A stretch of 55,571 nt of DNA, from NCBI GenBank assembly GCA_003427395.1, contig BFEA01000117.1:2132932-2188502 (forward strand), read 5' to 3'. Made by a program: the position numbers and the translations under genes. The notes under the pieces are model-generated. The model saw nothing but the letters and a program-made list of their open reading frames with translations, had not been told where the DNA came from and made no database searches. This stretch comes from Chara braunii (taxonomy: Eukaryota > Streptophyta > Charophyceae > Charales > Characeae). This document shows positions 44,101-53,455 of the stretch, one piece after another (position 1 is the first letter of the stretch; the number at the start of each line of letters is the position of its first letter).

Positions 44101-47100
44101 ACAGGTACCTTGAGGGCAGTGGTTGGTGGTCCCCACCACCTCAGGGTATCAGTTGTCGGGCAGTCGTTGATGCTTAACCACAGCCGGGGTTAAGGTGGAT
44201 TATCACTCAGTGTAATCAGTTAGGGGGTTCTGCAGACTGTGCAGCGTTCAGCCTCTACTGATTGATGAGTGGGTGGAACAGTCCGACGAAACAGTATGTC
44301 ACTGCCCCCCTCGTTTGTTTGTTGTCCTCTTCTCCCTCCCTCTCTGCCCCTACAGTTTACCGGGAAGCTCCTCTGTTTAACGATATTTATATATATCATA
44401 TACATATATATATCTCTCTTTCCCTGTCAGGTTGGTTTCCTCCTCCTTTTCTTCACCTCTTTGCCTTTTGGCTGCGTGCAAGTGGGTCCTTGTGACACAC
44501 GGGGATGGGGGCAGCCAGCGCTCAACCTGTCATCCACGTGGCTGGCCTTGTACGTAGGAGGTGATGAACAGGTGGGGCTTTCCTTCCTGACTTTTTTTCT
44601 TTCCCTTCCTTGGTTTGCTTTTTTCCGCCTTTGCGCTCCGACTCTTGTCTTGCTTTTTTCCGCCTTTGCGCTCCGATTCACAGTGTGACAATATATATAC
44701 AGTGTGGCGAGTCGGTGAAACTCCGATGGAACGGTTTGTCACAGCCCCTCGTTTGTTTTTATTGTCCTCTTCTCCCTCCCTCTCTGCCTATACGGTTTAC
44801 CAGGGAAGTTCTGTTTGACGATATGTATTTATGTGTTAATCTATTCCCCTGTTTAACGATATGAGTCGGTGGAACTCCGACGAAACAGTATTACAGCCCC
44901 TCGTTTATTGTCCTCTTGTTCCTCTCTCCCTGCGGTTTATCAGGGAGTTCTGTTTGACGATATATCCCCCCCCCCGATACGACTCATAGACAGATTTACA
45001 AAGAGAGCATATGACTGTAGTGGCGTATGTACGGACGGATGTACGGACGGATGTACGGATGGATGGATGAAATGGTGGGCAGCAAAATGATATACGCAGA
45101 TGCATCATCAGTCTATGGATTGACGAATGTACAGATGGATGGATGGATACCAAGTGTGTCTACTGTTTATCGGCTACCCCGTCCATCCGCCCATTCATAT
45201 TAGTATTTACTTAGATATGCTGCACTTAAGAAGAAAAAATTGCAGTAATAATCATTATAATTGTGTCTCCTTACAATTCCGCTATCTGTGTGCATCGATC
45301 GATCGTTCCATCCATCCATTCACTGTGCTCCCCCCCCTCTTTTCCTCTGTGCAAAGTCTCTCATAGGCGCTCTTTCGAAATGTGCCCTCCAAAAAGACGC
45401 TCTGTGGCAATATATTATATATATATATTAAGCAGTGTAATCAGTGAGGGGATTCTGCAGACTGTTGAGGGTTCAGCCTCCTGATGAGTCGGTGAAACTC
45501 CGACGAAACAGTTTGCCACAGCCCCTCGTTTGTTGTCCTCTTCTCTCTCTCTGCCTACGGTTTACCGGGCAGTTCTGTTTGTGACGATATAGTAAGCTGT
45601 GTGCAAGTGGGTCGATATGACACACGGGGGTGGGGGCAGCCGCGTGGGCGGCCTTGTACGCAAGAGGTTCTGAACAGGGGGAGTTGTAAGGAAGAAGATA
45701 AAAAAATGAACTGATATCTTTTTTGTTTCCCTTGTTTTTTTTTTCGCTTTTGCGCTCTGATATTTATGTGATGATATATTAATGCAAAGAGCGGGCTATC
45801 AATCTACGATCCATGTCTTCCTTCATGTGCCCATCCATCCGTCCGCCCATTCACCTCCTCACCCATCCGTACGTCGTCCTTTCAGATATTCGTCCGCCCG
45901 TCGGTCCATTCACTAAGCCATCCATCTCTTGATCGGTGCTCTTTGACGTTAGTCGAGGATCGCCAACGTGTCCTTCGACGTTAGTCGAGGATCGACTCTC
46001 GATCGGTGCTCTATTGATCCCTTTCGCGCATCGCTGTCTACTATCCCCTGATGTCTGTCCTCTCCTATACCCATCCGCTGTCCTCACCTTGCATGTAACC
46101 ATCCACAAATCGAGCGATCAATCCATTCGCTAACATCCGTCCACGTGTCCGTCGGTCGTTCATCGATGGGCCATTCTATTTACATCTACCATCTGCACAT
46201 GAATAGAACGCCTGGTCGCTGCAACCATCCGTGAATTGAGCGACCAATCTATGAATCGAACGACCAATCCATAAATCCAGTGATCAATCCATAAATCCGG
46301 CGACCAATCCATACGTTAACATCCGTCCGTCGGTCGTTCATCCATGGGTCATGCTTTTTACGTCTATCATCTGCACCTGATTAGAACGCCTGGTCGCTGC
46401 AGGCATCCATAAATCGAGCGACCGATCCATGAGTAGAGCGACCAATCCATATGCTGACATCCGTCCACGTGTCCGTCGGTCGTCCATGCATGGGCCATTC
46501 TATTTACGTCTACCATCTGCACCTAAATAGAACGCCCGGTTGCCCCAAATTACAGCTATAAGGACCGTGCGTTTTATTTGGGGGAAGACGGTGGCATATA
46601 GTTTTGGGTTAGTGTTTGTCTATCAGTCCGTGTTCCAGATGGTCACCCTGCCTGCGATCCGCGAATCGATTCACGGATCCGTCGATTGGACACTTACAGT
46701 ATGTAAATCTCAGCCAATTTCCACCAATCGGCGCATCCAACGACCGGTCCATGTGGCCTTGCTCCACCACTAAACCACATGCACAGACGACAAGAAACAT
46801 GTCGGTGTATCTTTCCATCTCCTAGCGGAAGATTCGTTCTCATTTTCACATTTGGTGAGTAGTAGAGCGAGGCCCATAAGCTCATGTCCGTCCACGTCGC
46901 CGCCGTCCGTTCCTTGATTCATCAGGATCAACGAATCGTCGCCATCCGTTCCTTGATTCATCAGGATCAACGAATCGTCGCCGTCCGTTCATCAGGATCA
47001 ACGAATGATCCATCAGGATCCATATACCACCTATGATGTNGATTCATCAGGATCAACGAATCGTCGCCGTCCGTTCATCAGGATCAACGAATGATCCATC

Positions 47101-48513
47101 AGGATCCATATACCACCTATGATGTGTCAGCAGTCTATCGTCTACGCCCTTCCGGTCGATAGCCATGACTTCGTCCGTTCCTTGATCCATCAGGATCAAC
47201 GAATCGTCGCCGTCCGTTCCTTGATTCAGCAGGATCAACGAATCGTCGCCGTCCGTTCATCAGGATCCATATACCACCTATGATGTGTCAGCAGTCCATC
47301 GTCTACGCCCCTCCGGTCGATAGCCATGACTTCGATCAAGCTCAGGATCTCCCTTCTGGATATTCCTTTTGTCTGTATCTCTCGTCAGGCCACGTGTCCC
47401 CCTCCTCTCTGCGCTGATTCGTCTGTCATGTTGCCTCTCTCTGTCGCTCACTTTACTCTCTCTCCTTCTTGTTGGCTATTGGTGTCGATGTCGTGCGTTC
47501 ATGCTCGCGCTATTCTGTCTCCTTCGCCTCCCCCCCTCCCCCTCTCCCTTCCCCTCTCCCTCCCCTCTTATCCCCCTCTCCTCTCGCCGTTTTGCTTGTC
47601 ATCCTCTTCCTCTCTCTTCTCGCGGAATATATGATGTCGTCTGGTTTTAATGGTGTCGGATATCCTACGACCTCTATCTTTGGTGTTTTATTCTTTTTTC
47701 CTTTTTTTCCTTCTTTTTTGTTCCCCTCCTCTCTTTCTCCCTTCCTTTTTTTTTTTTTTTCAAATAAAGGCGAAGACCTTAAAGTATCCTTATCGAACTG
47801 ACCAGCCCCAGGTAATTCAGAATCAGTCTGTTCTGTTCATCTCATTGCTTCCAGTGGAGTTGGAACCGGGGTCTGTGTATTTCAACAGTTCAGGGGGGGG
47901 TGTACCAACTGAGCTACCTTCTTCAGGATCAACGGATGCAACGTACTGCTGTATTTAGACGGAAAGATACCCCACATACAGGTATAATGACCGTACGTTG
48001 TATTCCGGTGAAGAAGGTAGACCCGTTGGTGTTCTTTCGTTCTTGTTTTTGTCGACCCTCTCTTCTTTTTGATATCCACCCGCTGCGACGATACGTTGTC
48101 CTCCCTCTTTTTTTTCGATGTCTGATCTGCAACCGTTGCTCGCTCTGATGTTGTCTCTCTTCCGCACTTTTCTTCTCCGTTTTTTTCTCTCACTTGTTTG
48201 TGTTTCTGTTGTCCACTTACTCTCGTGCTATCTTCTCGTCTACTTTTCTCCTGTTTCTTGTCTGCCCCCACCTTTCTCTCCTCTCTCTCTCTCTCTGTGT
48301 GTGGCCATGTCTGTTCTCCTTGGTCTTCGTCGATCTATCTGATGTGGTTGCTGTTTCTCTCTGTGTGTATGTCTCTTCTCGTCGACTTTGCTCCTGTTTC
48401 CTGACTGCCACCGCCTCTCTCTCTATCTCTCTCTTTCTCTCTCTCTCTCGCTTTGGCCATGTCTGTCCTCCGTGGTCTTCGTCGCTCTCTCTGATGTGGT
48501 TCCCGTTTCTCTG

Positions 48514-48583
<70 letters not shown>

Positions 48584-51539
48584 GCGGCGGAGGAATGAAC
48601 TCTTTATCACAACTGCTCTTCCTTTGTTTATCCGGTGTCTCTTAGCTTCGAATCTGTGGCTATTTTTTCACTGGTCTTCTCCCGGAACGAACGGTCATTT
48701 TTTGGCTGAATTTGGGGCAACTTTCAGTCTAAATACAGCGATAATTACCGTACGTTCTGATCGGGCCAAAAGGGGTAGTCTTCCACTCTCTCTTTGCGCC
48801 TTATCTTTGGTGTTGTTAGGACTGCAGGGTAGGAATGGCATGGTCAGCCATCGAACTCCCTAAATAGCCATCCCTTGAGCAGAGTCGCGTTGATCACTGC
48901 CTCGAGATCGGTCCACTTGTCTTTTTATCCACCCTATGTTGCTGAATGGTGGCACACCCATTGAATTGTTGATTAGCACGTATACAAATAAATCATCTGT
49001 ATACGTGATGCTATGGGCACAAGAGCGTTGCCTTTTATTTACTTCGGCCTGGGCACAAGAGCGTTTTCTTTTATTTATTACTTCGGCCTCTCGCTCAACT
49101 CACTCACTCAAAGACTGGAACTACGAACCAAGTAGAATAGAGAGCCGTATGATAGGTGACTACCGTTTTCACCCGAATAGAACGCCCAGTCATTATCACT
49201 GTATCTAGACTGAAAGTTGCACCAAATACAGCTATAATGACCGGGCGTTCTATTCGGTGTTCTATTCGGGTGAAGACGGTAGCTCGTACGGTTCTGAGAG
49301 GACTCGAGTACCCCTGGCATGTTTTGCTCAGTGGGGAAGTTCAACTCTATTGAATGTACAAGGAAGGAATTTAAGGTAGTATTTTACACATGTTGAGTCA
49401 TCGACTGGTTTCTTCAGCCCTTTTTTTTTTGACTATCCTATGGAAGTTTCTGCCGCATTACGTTGTATTGTGTCTCATATTCTTTCTATCGTAGAGCTGC
49501 AGTCTAACCTTCCCATAGTACAGGGCATGGTAGAGATTTGAGAGGATAAGAGCGGGGTAGGGGTACGAACGGTCGAGGTCGCTTGTAGGCAGTAGGTAGG
49601 TAGGGAGTGCTGTGTCATGTCGCGGTCCAGTTGCAGCTCAGTCCGTAAGAAAGGGCCCACGGTGGACCGAATATTTGTTGGCTGCAGCAGGGCCTGGCTG
49701 TAGAGTGTCAGGACTCACCTGGGAGAGGCTGGAAGATGCACAAAAGGCAGTGCAGGATCATGCTATAGCAACTATGCGACTGCCCCCTGACCCCGGAAGT
49801 CTGAAAGGGGTAGCCTGTGTAGGGGAAGGTCATCAGCAGTGCGGGAACCAGGGATCGTCTTTTGATCTTTTTAGAGGGAGGAGAATTGGATATAGTCTCT
49901 ACGGATGACATATAGGTTGGTGGCGATGGTGGGTACATTTAGGGAGGGGATTACATTGTCGTTGCGACCTGTAGTGGAAGCTCTCAGCTTATGGCCAGAT
50001 TGCCATCTCTAGGGCCACAAGGAAGAGTGGGGGAAGAGGAAGGCCGCTCGTGGAGTCTATTATTTTTATTATTTCCGTGTGTGCTTGCCCCTCCTCCCCT
50101 CCCCCCCGGCCCCTGCGAGGAATTGCGTTTGCATCAGCAATGGGACTATCTCAGGTCTATGTAGGGAAACCTGACGCTAGCAACCAGAATCGCAGCAAAG
50201 TTTGACTCCCAAGAACAGGCCCGGATTTCAAACGCTAAGAGTATATGTATGTCATCGAGGGGTATTTGAGGCCTACCCTCATGCCTCACAGCCTTTAGCA
50301 ATCCCATCCGGTGTTCTAGCATGCTACAAGGTATAACAACGGCGTGAGTTCGAACCGCTGCCTACTGATTGGATGGCCTCTCTCGCTCGCTCGAGTTGAA
50401 AAAAATTATTAAAAAAAATTGAGAGGAAAGCGCGTATATCTTCAAGTAGAATACGTTTTATGGAATCATCTATCCTGTTGGTGTTTACTTGTGTTGCCCC
50501 TCTAATTGCTGGGTGTTCATGCTTTTTTTTTTTTTTTTTTCCTGAGGCTTTTGTGGTCAGTGCTTTATTTTTTTCCTGATGCATTTTTGTCCGGGTGGAT
50601 TTGTTTTCTTCTGATTGTCATTTGCAGGCCTCGGATCAGCTTGGCCGCCTTTGTCGGGTGCATGATTCCTGTCTTTGTTGGGTTCTGCTTTCTGCTCCCA
50701 GGATGCTCCTGCCTATGGCACAAGGTTCATTACTGCGACATGTGCGGTGGAAAGGTGGTCTACATTCCTTTCTCTTTCGCTTTCTCTGTTCGTCTTTATC
50801 CATTTTTCCTTTTTCTTTAACAAGGCTTTTGTTTTAACGAGTTTTTTTTTTTTTTTTTTTTGGAGGAAGAAGAGGGTTTCTCTAAAATGGTGGAAAACAC
50901 AATATTATATAACCGACAGTCTGTAGAGTTTTCTGTCTGGTGTGGGTGAGTGATAGCCTGCGTTGATGTTCGTCACAGGTACCTTGAGGGCAGTGGTTGG
51001 TTGGTTGATGTTCGTCACAGCTGGAGAATGCACTTCTCCATCAGAATACACTTCTCCTTTCTCCTTTGGCATCATGACAGAAGAGCATATGAAAGCGCAG
51101 GGAAGCTGCAGGTTGTGCATTTCCCTGTTGATGGTTCCCCATCATCCGTCTGTTAGTCTGTCTGCTCGCTCGCCCGTCTGTCTGCCGGTCGATCGGTCGG
51201 TTGCACGGTCGAGCGGGTGGACTTGGGGTCTCTGTCGTTCTGTCTCTCTGCACCCCCAGCGAACCCATTGTGCCCCTGTCTCCCTCTGTGTTATTGTGAA
51301 GGAGGTGCGAAAGAAATCTTGCCCATAAAGTGATGCAGAGATCAGGTTTGTCTTGTTGACGACAAAGGGCGATGGGTCCTAATTGCGACTAGTGTTATTG
51401 TGCGTTGTTTGTTCGTATGGATGCGCTACCTTTTGGTGTGGTACGCGAATTGCAGGTGTATGAGGTGAAGAAAAGCGATCCTTGCCTAGTCATGGATCCC
51501 GCGAACTGGACTGTTCAGAGCTATGCTATCCCCGCTTGA
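39471..51539 (+). CDS. LITAF-domain (GILP-like) protein, three exons, 226 aa
   Basis: Exons 39471-39940, 50628-50754 and 51456-51539 give 681 nt ending in TGA, with phases that agree (470 = 156 codons + 2; 2 + 127 = 43 codons). Residues 1-140 are polar and proline-rich. The split LITAF zinc domain follows: CPHC (145-148), a hydrophobic membrane-dipping helix (about 160-183), then HYCDMCGG (191-198). The tail VYEVKKSDPCLVMDPANW and SYAIPA resembles the KSDPC..MD..W...S.A.PA ending I know from plant LITAF proteins such as Arabidopsis GILP. In that family the protein sits on the cytosolic face of membranes, and plant GILP binds LSD1 and restrains cell death. Introns are GT-AG; the second donor (GTGGTC) is weak. 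It is the only host gene seen. Confidence 0.85.
40501..40565 (+). ncRNA. tRNA-Lys(CTT)-like segment (SINE head or degenerate tRNA)
   Basis: A-box-like TAGCCGTTTGGTTGAGTG (40503-40520), anticodon-loop-like CCTCTTAA, variable GGAGGTCG and B-box-like GTGTTCGATCA (40545-40555) in tRNA-Lys order and spacing. The T stem pairs poorly and no acceptor stem is clear, so it is not a functional tRNA by eye. Confidence 0.4.
40871..41057 (+). repeat. 65-bp duplication, 119 bp apart
   Basis: GGATTGCTTGCGAAGCATGT through CACTAGTGTGTTGCTTCT occurs at 40871-40938 and 40990-41057, nearly identical. Confidence 0.9.
41128..41285. repeat. CT-rich microsatellite
   Basis: (CT)n with TTCGTCTCTTT interruptions. Confidence 0.95.
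41690..41802 (+). repeat. 51-bp tandem duplication
   Basis: TTCGACGCTCTCGTGATGAT, then GATTAGTTTTTGACCGACGG, repeated twice with a short GAT difference. Confidence 0.9.
42115..42190. repeat. (TTAGTTAA)n simple repeat
   Basis: AGTTAATTAGTTAATTAG pattern decaying into TTATTAG. Confidence 0.9.
42225..42640 (+). repeat. Local repeats of foldback-element half-arms
   Basis: AATAGAACGTACGGTCATT, preceded by a CTTCCCCC-like block and followed by ACGGATCGTCTTTTCTTTTA, recurs near 42250, 42317 and 42530, with a degenerate copy at 42625. The AATAGAACG..CGGTCATT core equals the terminal arm of the foldback elements listed below. Confidence 0.75.
43536..43665 (+). mobile_element. Foldback (MITE-like) element, copy 1
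   Basis: Arms: TACCGTCTTCACCCGAATA... at left and ...ACGTTCTATTCGGGGGAAGACGGGTAG complementary at right. Interior CTGCATCTGAACTGAGAGTTGGGCCAAAT with an internal duplication. No coding capacity. Confidence 0.65.
44045..44128 (+). repeat. 84-bp sequence shared with intron 2
   Basis: GTAGAGTTTTC through GGTGAGTGATAGCCTGC and CGTCACAGGTACCTTGAGGG matches 50920-51002. Confidence 0.85.
45030..45145. repeat. (GTACGGACGGAT)n and (GGAT)n simple repeat
   Basis: GTACGGACGGATGTACGGAC followed by GGATGGATGGATG, with another GGATGGATGGAT near 45136. Confidence 0.9.
46130..46545 (+). repeat. ~140-185-bp tandem repeat, about three units
   Basis: Units start near 46134, 46319 and 46459 with CATCCGTCC..CGTCGGTCGT, CATGGGCCATTCTATTTAC, a CTACCATCTGCAC block and AGAACGCC[TC]GGT. 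The last part is again the foldback arm. Short GCGACCAATCCATAAATC repeats fill the gaps. Confidence 0.85.
46510..46594 (+). mobile_element. Foldback element, copy 2 (internally deleted)
   Basis: CTACCATCTGCACCTAAATA at left, TTATTTGGGGGAAGACGGTGG at right; only CCCAAATTACAGCTATAAGG remains between. Confidence 0.5.
46895..47335 (+). repeat. Tandem CATCAGGATCAACGAATCGT array containing a one-base N
   Basis: CATCAGGATCAACGAATCGT and GATCCATATACCACCTATG blocks alternate. 46955-47039 and 47041-47125 are identical 85-mers on either side of the N at 47040. 47126-47175 is repeated at about 47287-47335. Confidence 0.9.
47850..47925 (-). ncRNA. tRNA-like segment (minus strand)
   Basis: On the minus strand an A box, TAGCTCAGTTGG (47916-47905), is followed 38 bp later by a B-box-like GGTTCCAACTCC (47867-47856). 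A C8 run disrupts the anticodon arm. Probably a tRNA-derived relic; it overlaps the left arm of foldback copy 3. Confidence 0.4.
47914..48020 (+). mobile_element. Foldback element, copy 3
   Basis: Starts CTACCTTCTTCA, ends GTGAAGAAGGTAG. Interior CTGTATTTAGACGGAAAG..CATACAG matches the common core. Confidence 0.6.
48280..48582. repeat. CT-rich microsatellite series
   Basis: CT tracts near 48281, 48415 and a pure (CT)n at 48523-48580. A TGGCCATGTCTGT..TCTTCGTCG block occurs at about 48303 and 48454. Confidence 0.9.
48671..48778 (+). mobile_element. Foldback element, copy 4 (diverged arms)
   Basis: Interior CTGAATTTGGGGCAACTTTC and AGTCTAAATACAG is intact, in the opposite orientation to copy 5. 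Right arm TACCGTACGTTCTGATCGGG. Confidence 0.55.
49160..49282 (+). mobile_element. Foldback element, copy 5 (best preserved, 123 bp)
   Basis: Left arm CTACCGTTTTCACCCGAATA then GAACGCCCAGTCATTAT; right arm is its complement, GACCGGGCGTTCTATTCGG..GGGTGAAGACGGTAG, with one extra 12-13 bp of TTCTATTCGGTG. Interior CTGTATCTAGACTGAAAGTT. The transcript could fold into a long hairpin. Confidence 0.75.
50290..50421 (+). mobile_element. Possible SINE: tRNA-like head with A-rich tail
   Basis: A-box-like TCTAGCATGCTACAAGG (50315-50331), B box GAGTTCGAACC (50346-50356), then an A-rich end (GAAAAAAATTATTAAAAAAA, 50398-50418). No clear target-site duplication seen. Confidence 0.35.
50628..50754 (+). CDS. 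LITAF gene exon 2
   Basis: After TTTGCAG; encodes residues 157-199, the hydrophobic helix SLAAFVGCMIPVFVGFCFLL and the second zinc pair HYCDMC. Ends GGA AAG before GTGGTC. Confidence 0.85.
50755..51455 (+). other. LITAF gene intron 2 (701 bp)
   Basis: GT..AG, acceptor GAATTGCAG. Contains the 84-bp copy shared with intron 1 (50920-51002), a T tract near 50841-50860 and a short TGTCTGTC/CGATCGGTCGG patch near 51180. Confidence 0.75.
51456..51539 (+). CDS. LITAF gene exon 3
   Basis: 27 codons plus TGA; begins VYEVKKSDPC and ends SYAIPA, the conserved tail of plant LITAF proteins. Confidence 0.85.
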   Translation: MYEVKKSDPCLVMDPANWTVQSYAIPA

Positions 51540-51570
51540 TCTGTCAATGCTCAGGCATTTGAGGTGTTCG

Positions 51571-51787
51571 GTTTCACAGGTGTGTTTGTACAGGCAACTC
51601 CAAAGACTCTGCTGGACTTGCAGCTATATACTCGACAACGTTGTTGCTGCCGGTTTGAGAAGCAGCAGTACTGAAGTGTTTCACAGGTGTGTTTGTACAG
51701 GCAAATCCAAATACTCTGCTGCTAGACTTGCAGCTATCTGCTCGATAACGGTGTTGCTGCTGGTTTGAGAAGTAGCAGTACTGAAGT
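51571..51787 (+). repeat. ~105-bp tandem duplication just after LITAF stop codon
   Basis: GGTTTCACAGGTGTGTTTGT through GCAGTACTGAAGTG is repeated head to tail (51571-51677, 51678-51787) with about 10% difference; probably within the 3' UTR. Confidence 0.9.
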
Positions 51788-52078
51788 GTCATGAAGATGA
51801 TTATAGGGGAGCACAGAGAACAGGAAAGCGACGGAAAGGTGCACAGTACGTGCTTGGGCTTTTTCCGAAGGCAGTCGTCGACCGGCCTCCCCCGTCATGT
51901 GCAGAAGAATGGCGAGCTGCCGCTCCCACCCATGTCGCGGATCTGTCTTCAATTCCTTTTGAGTGTGAAGTGGCGTCATTGGGCCCGAAGCAACGGCCGA
52001 GACGAGCACCAGGCTTAGCGATCAACGTGGTGGTATTGACACGCTTGAAGCCGAGATGAGCACCTAGGCATGGGACGA

Positions 52079-52221
52079 CGGCGCTTGAAGCCCCAATGCT
52101 TGTTAGTGTTTTTTGGTGCTTTCGTGCTACACGTAAAAGGAAGGGCTGGTGCAATTGCTTCCGACAGCAGGGCGCTTGAAGCCCCAACGCTTGTTAGTGT
52201 TTGGGGGTTTCGTGCTCCATG
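52079..52221 (+). repeat. ~50-bp direct repeat, 90 bp apart
   Basis: GGCGCTTGAAGCCCCAA then GCTTGTTAGTGTTT occurs at 52079 and 52170; a partial GCTTGAAGCC lies at 52042. Confidence 0.9.
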
Positions 52222-53174
52222 AATAAGATGCGTCTCAGCTGGTGATGTGGGGGTTTGTTATTTCTTCCGCCAACAGCAGGTGGACTTGTCTGGCTTGTAA
52301 GTGCACATGCCTGTGACGCTTTGTTCGCGCTCTGTGGGATTTCCACTCCCAACTTTTCTAGGGAGTTCCCCGACTTCTCTGTGAAGATGCTACAGCATTG
52401 CGTTAGTGAGGTTACAGTGTGAACGCTGAAGTAATACGAAGCATGCGATGAACGGTGTTGTTCATTCCATCGTATGCACGATGAAGGTACGCAGCACATA
52501 TGCAGTACATCCCGTCGTAGGCCGATACGTCTGCCGGCAGGACGCGGAAGGTTTAGCAACGAGCAGAGGGAATGGATAACCGTGTTGTATAGAGGAGACT
52601 TTCTTGCTCCCACTCGTTGCGGGGGGATCTACACTTTGAGCTTCTTTTTGTACAAGTGTTATGCAATCCTGGTTTGTCGATAGGGGTCCAATAACACCCA
52701 TCAGGGATCTAATCAACGGACATCTGATCGCCCTCGCCACACTGCCCTGAAAGCCGTAAAGTGTTTCAGTAGCTGCTAGACTTTTCTGGAGTTAGGTTTT
52801 CAAGAGTTTTAGGCCCTGGCGCCACACAGCTCTCTTGGAAGAGGAACTCTCCGGAATGAAGTATGCAAAAGACACATAATGGAGGGTGACGCAGGGCGTG
52901 ATGAGTCTCAAGCTGTGAAAGGACATTTTACGGCTTTGTTAAATTGTTTTCTTTCAAGAATCATCTGCATAACGGCCTGAAAACTTTTGAGAATCAAGAG
53001 TGCGTCAAGGGGGTGTGGCCGAGGACGTGTGAAAACCTGAGCATTGCAGACCTGGGGTTTCGAGCGTTTAAAGAGAGCCTCTTTCAAAAGCGTTTCAAGA
53101 GCCACTCTGGCAAGTCTTGAGAGTTTTCTTGTGCACCAACTCTCAACAGGCTGTGCAGCGATATGGAAACACTT
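52222..53174. other. Unassigned sequence
   Basis: No gene. TTTCAAGAG-like motifs recur near 52798 and 53089. Confidence 0.4.
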
Positions 53175-53455
53175 GCATGGCGTGGCGAGGCGAGGGGAGG
53201 TGAGGCCCTATATCTGCAGTCTATCGCTGGGGCCAAGTCGGTCAGGTGATACGGTGAGATGAAATGTGGACGGGAGGCGAGGCGAGGCGAGGCGAGGCCC
53301 TATATATCTGCAGTCTATCGCTGGGGCCAAGTCGGTCAGGTGATACGGTGAGATGAAATGTGGAGGCGAGGCGAGGTGAGGTCCTATATCTGCAGTCTAT
53401 CGCTGTGGCCAAGTCGGTCAGGTGATACAGTGAGATGAAATGTGGATGGGAGGAG
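53175..53455 (+). repeat. ~88-bp tandem repeat, three units
   Basis: GGCGAGGCGAGG-type start, then CTATATCTGCAGTCTATCGC and GGCCAAGTCGGTCAGGTGAT, three times near 53185, 53275 and 53363. The GGCGA pentamer count varies between units. Confidence 0.93.

Larger units (their letters stand above)
43800..45690 (+). repeat. Cluster of ~110-bp dispersed repeats and a larger direct duplication
   Basis: A unit with GAAACTCCGACGAAACAG, CACAGCCCCTCGTTTGTT, GCCTACGGTTTACC and GTTCTGTTTGACGATATA appears (whole or partial) near 43805, 44268, 44708, 44862 and 45485. Flanking blocks TGTAATCAGT..GGGGTTCTGCAGACTGT and GTGCAAGTGGGTC..GACACACGGG..GGGGGCAGCC occur at both 44.21-44.58 and 45.43-45.68 kb, showing a larger segmental duplication about 1.2 kb apart. 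Confidence 0.75.
39941..50627 (+). other. LITAF gene intron 1 (10,687 bp)
   Basis: GTAAGT donor and TTTGCAG acceptor. It splits codon 157 (AA|G) in the middle of the zinc domain. Filled with duplications, foldback elements, tRNA-like segments and microsatellites, listed separately. Stretches not listed hold nothing I recognise. Confidence 0.75.

Noticed and set aside
48118-48863. Several CT-rich frames near 48.1-48.9 kb
   Set aside because: Driven by CT microsatellites and strand composition bias; no domain.
49612-49908. 98-codon plus-strand frame considered as an extra LITAF exon or separate gene
   Set aside because: No motif, no convincing splice sites, and the LITAF exons already join in phase without it.
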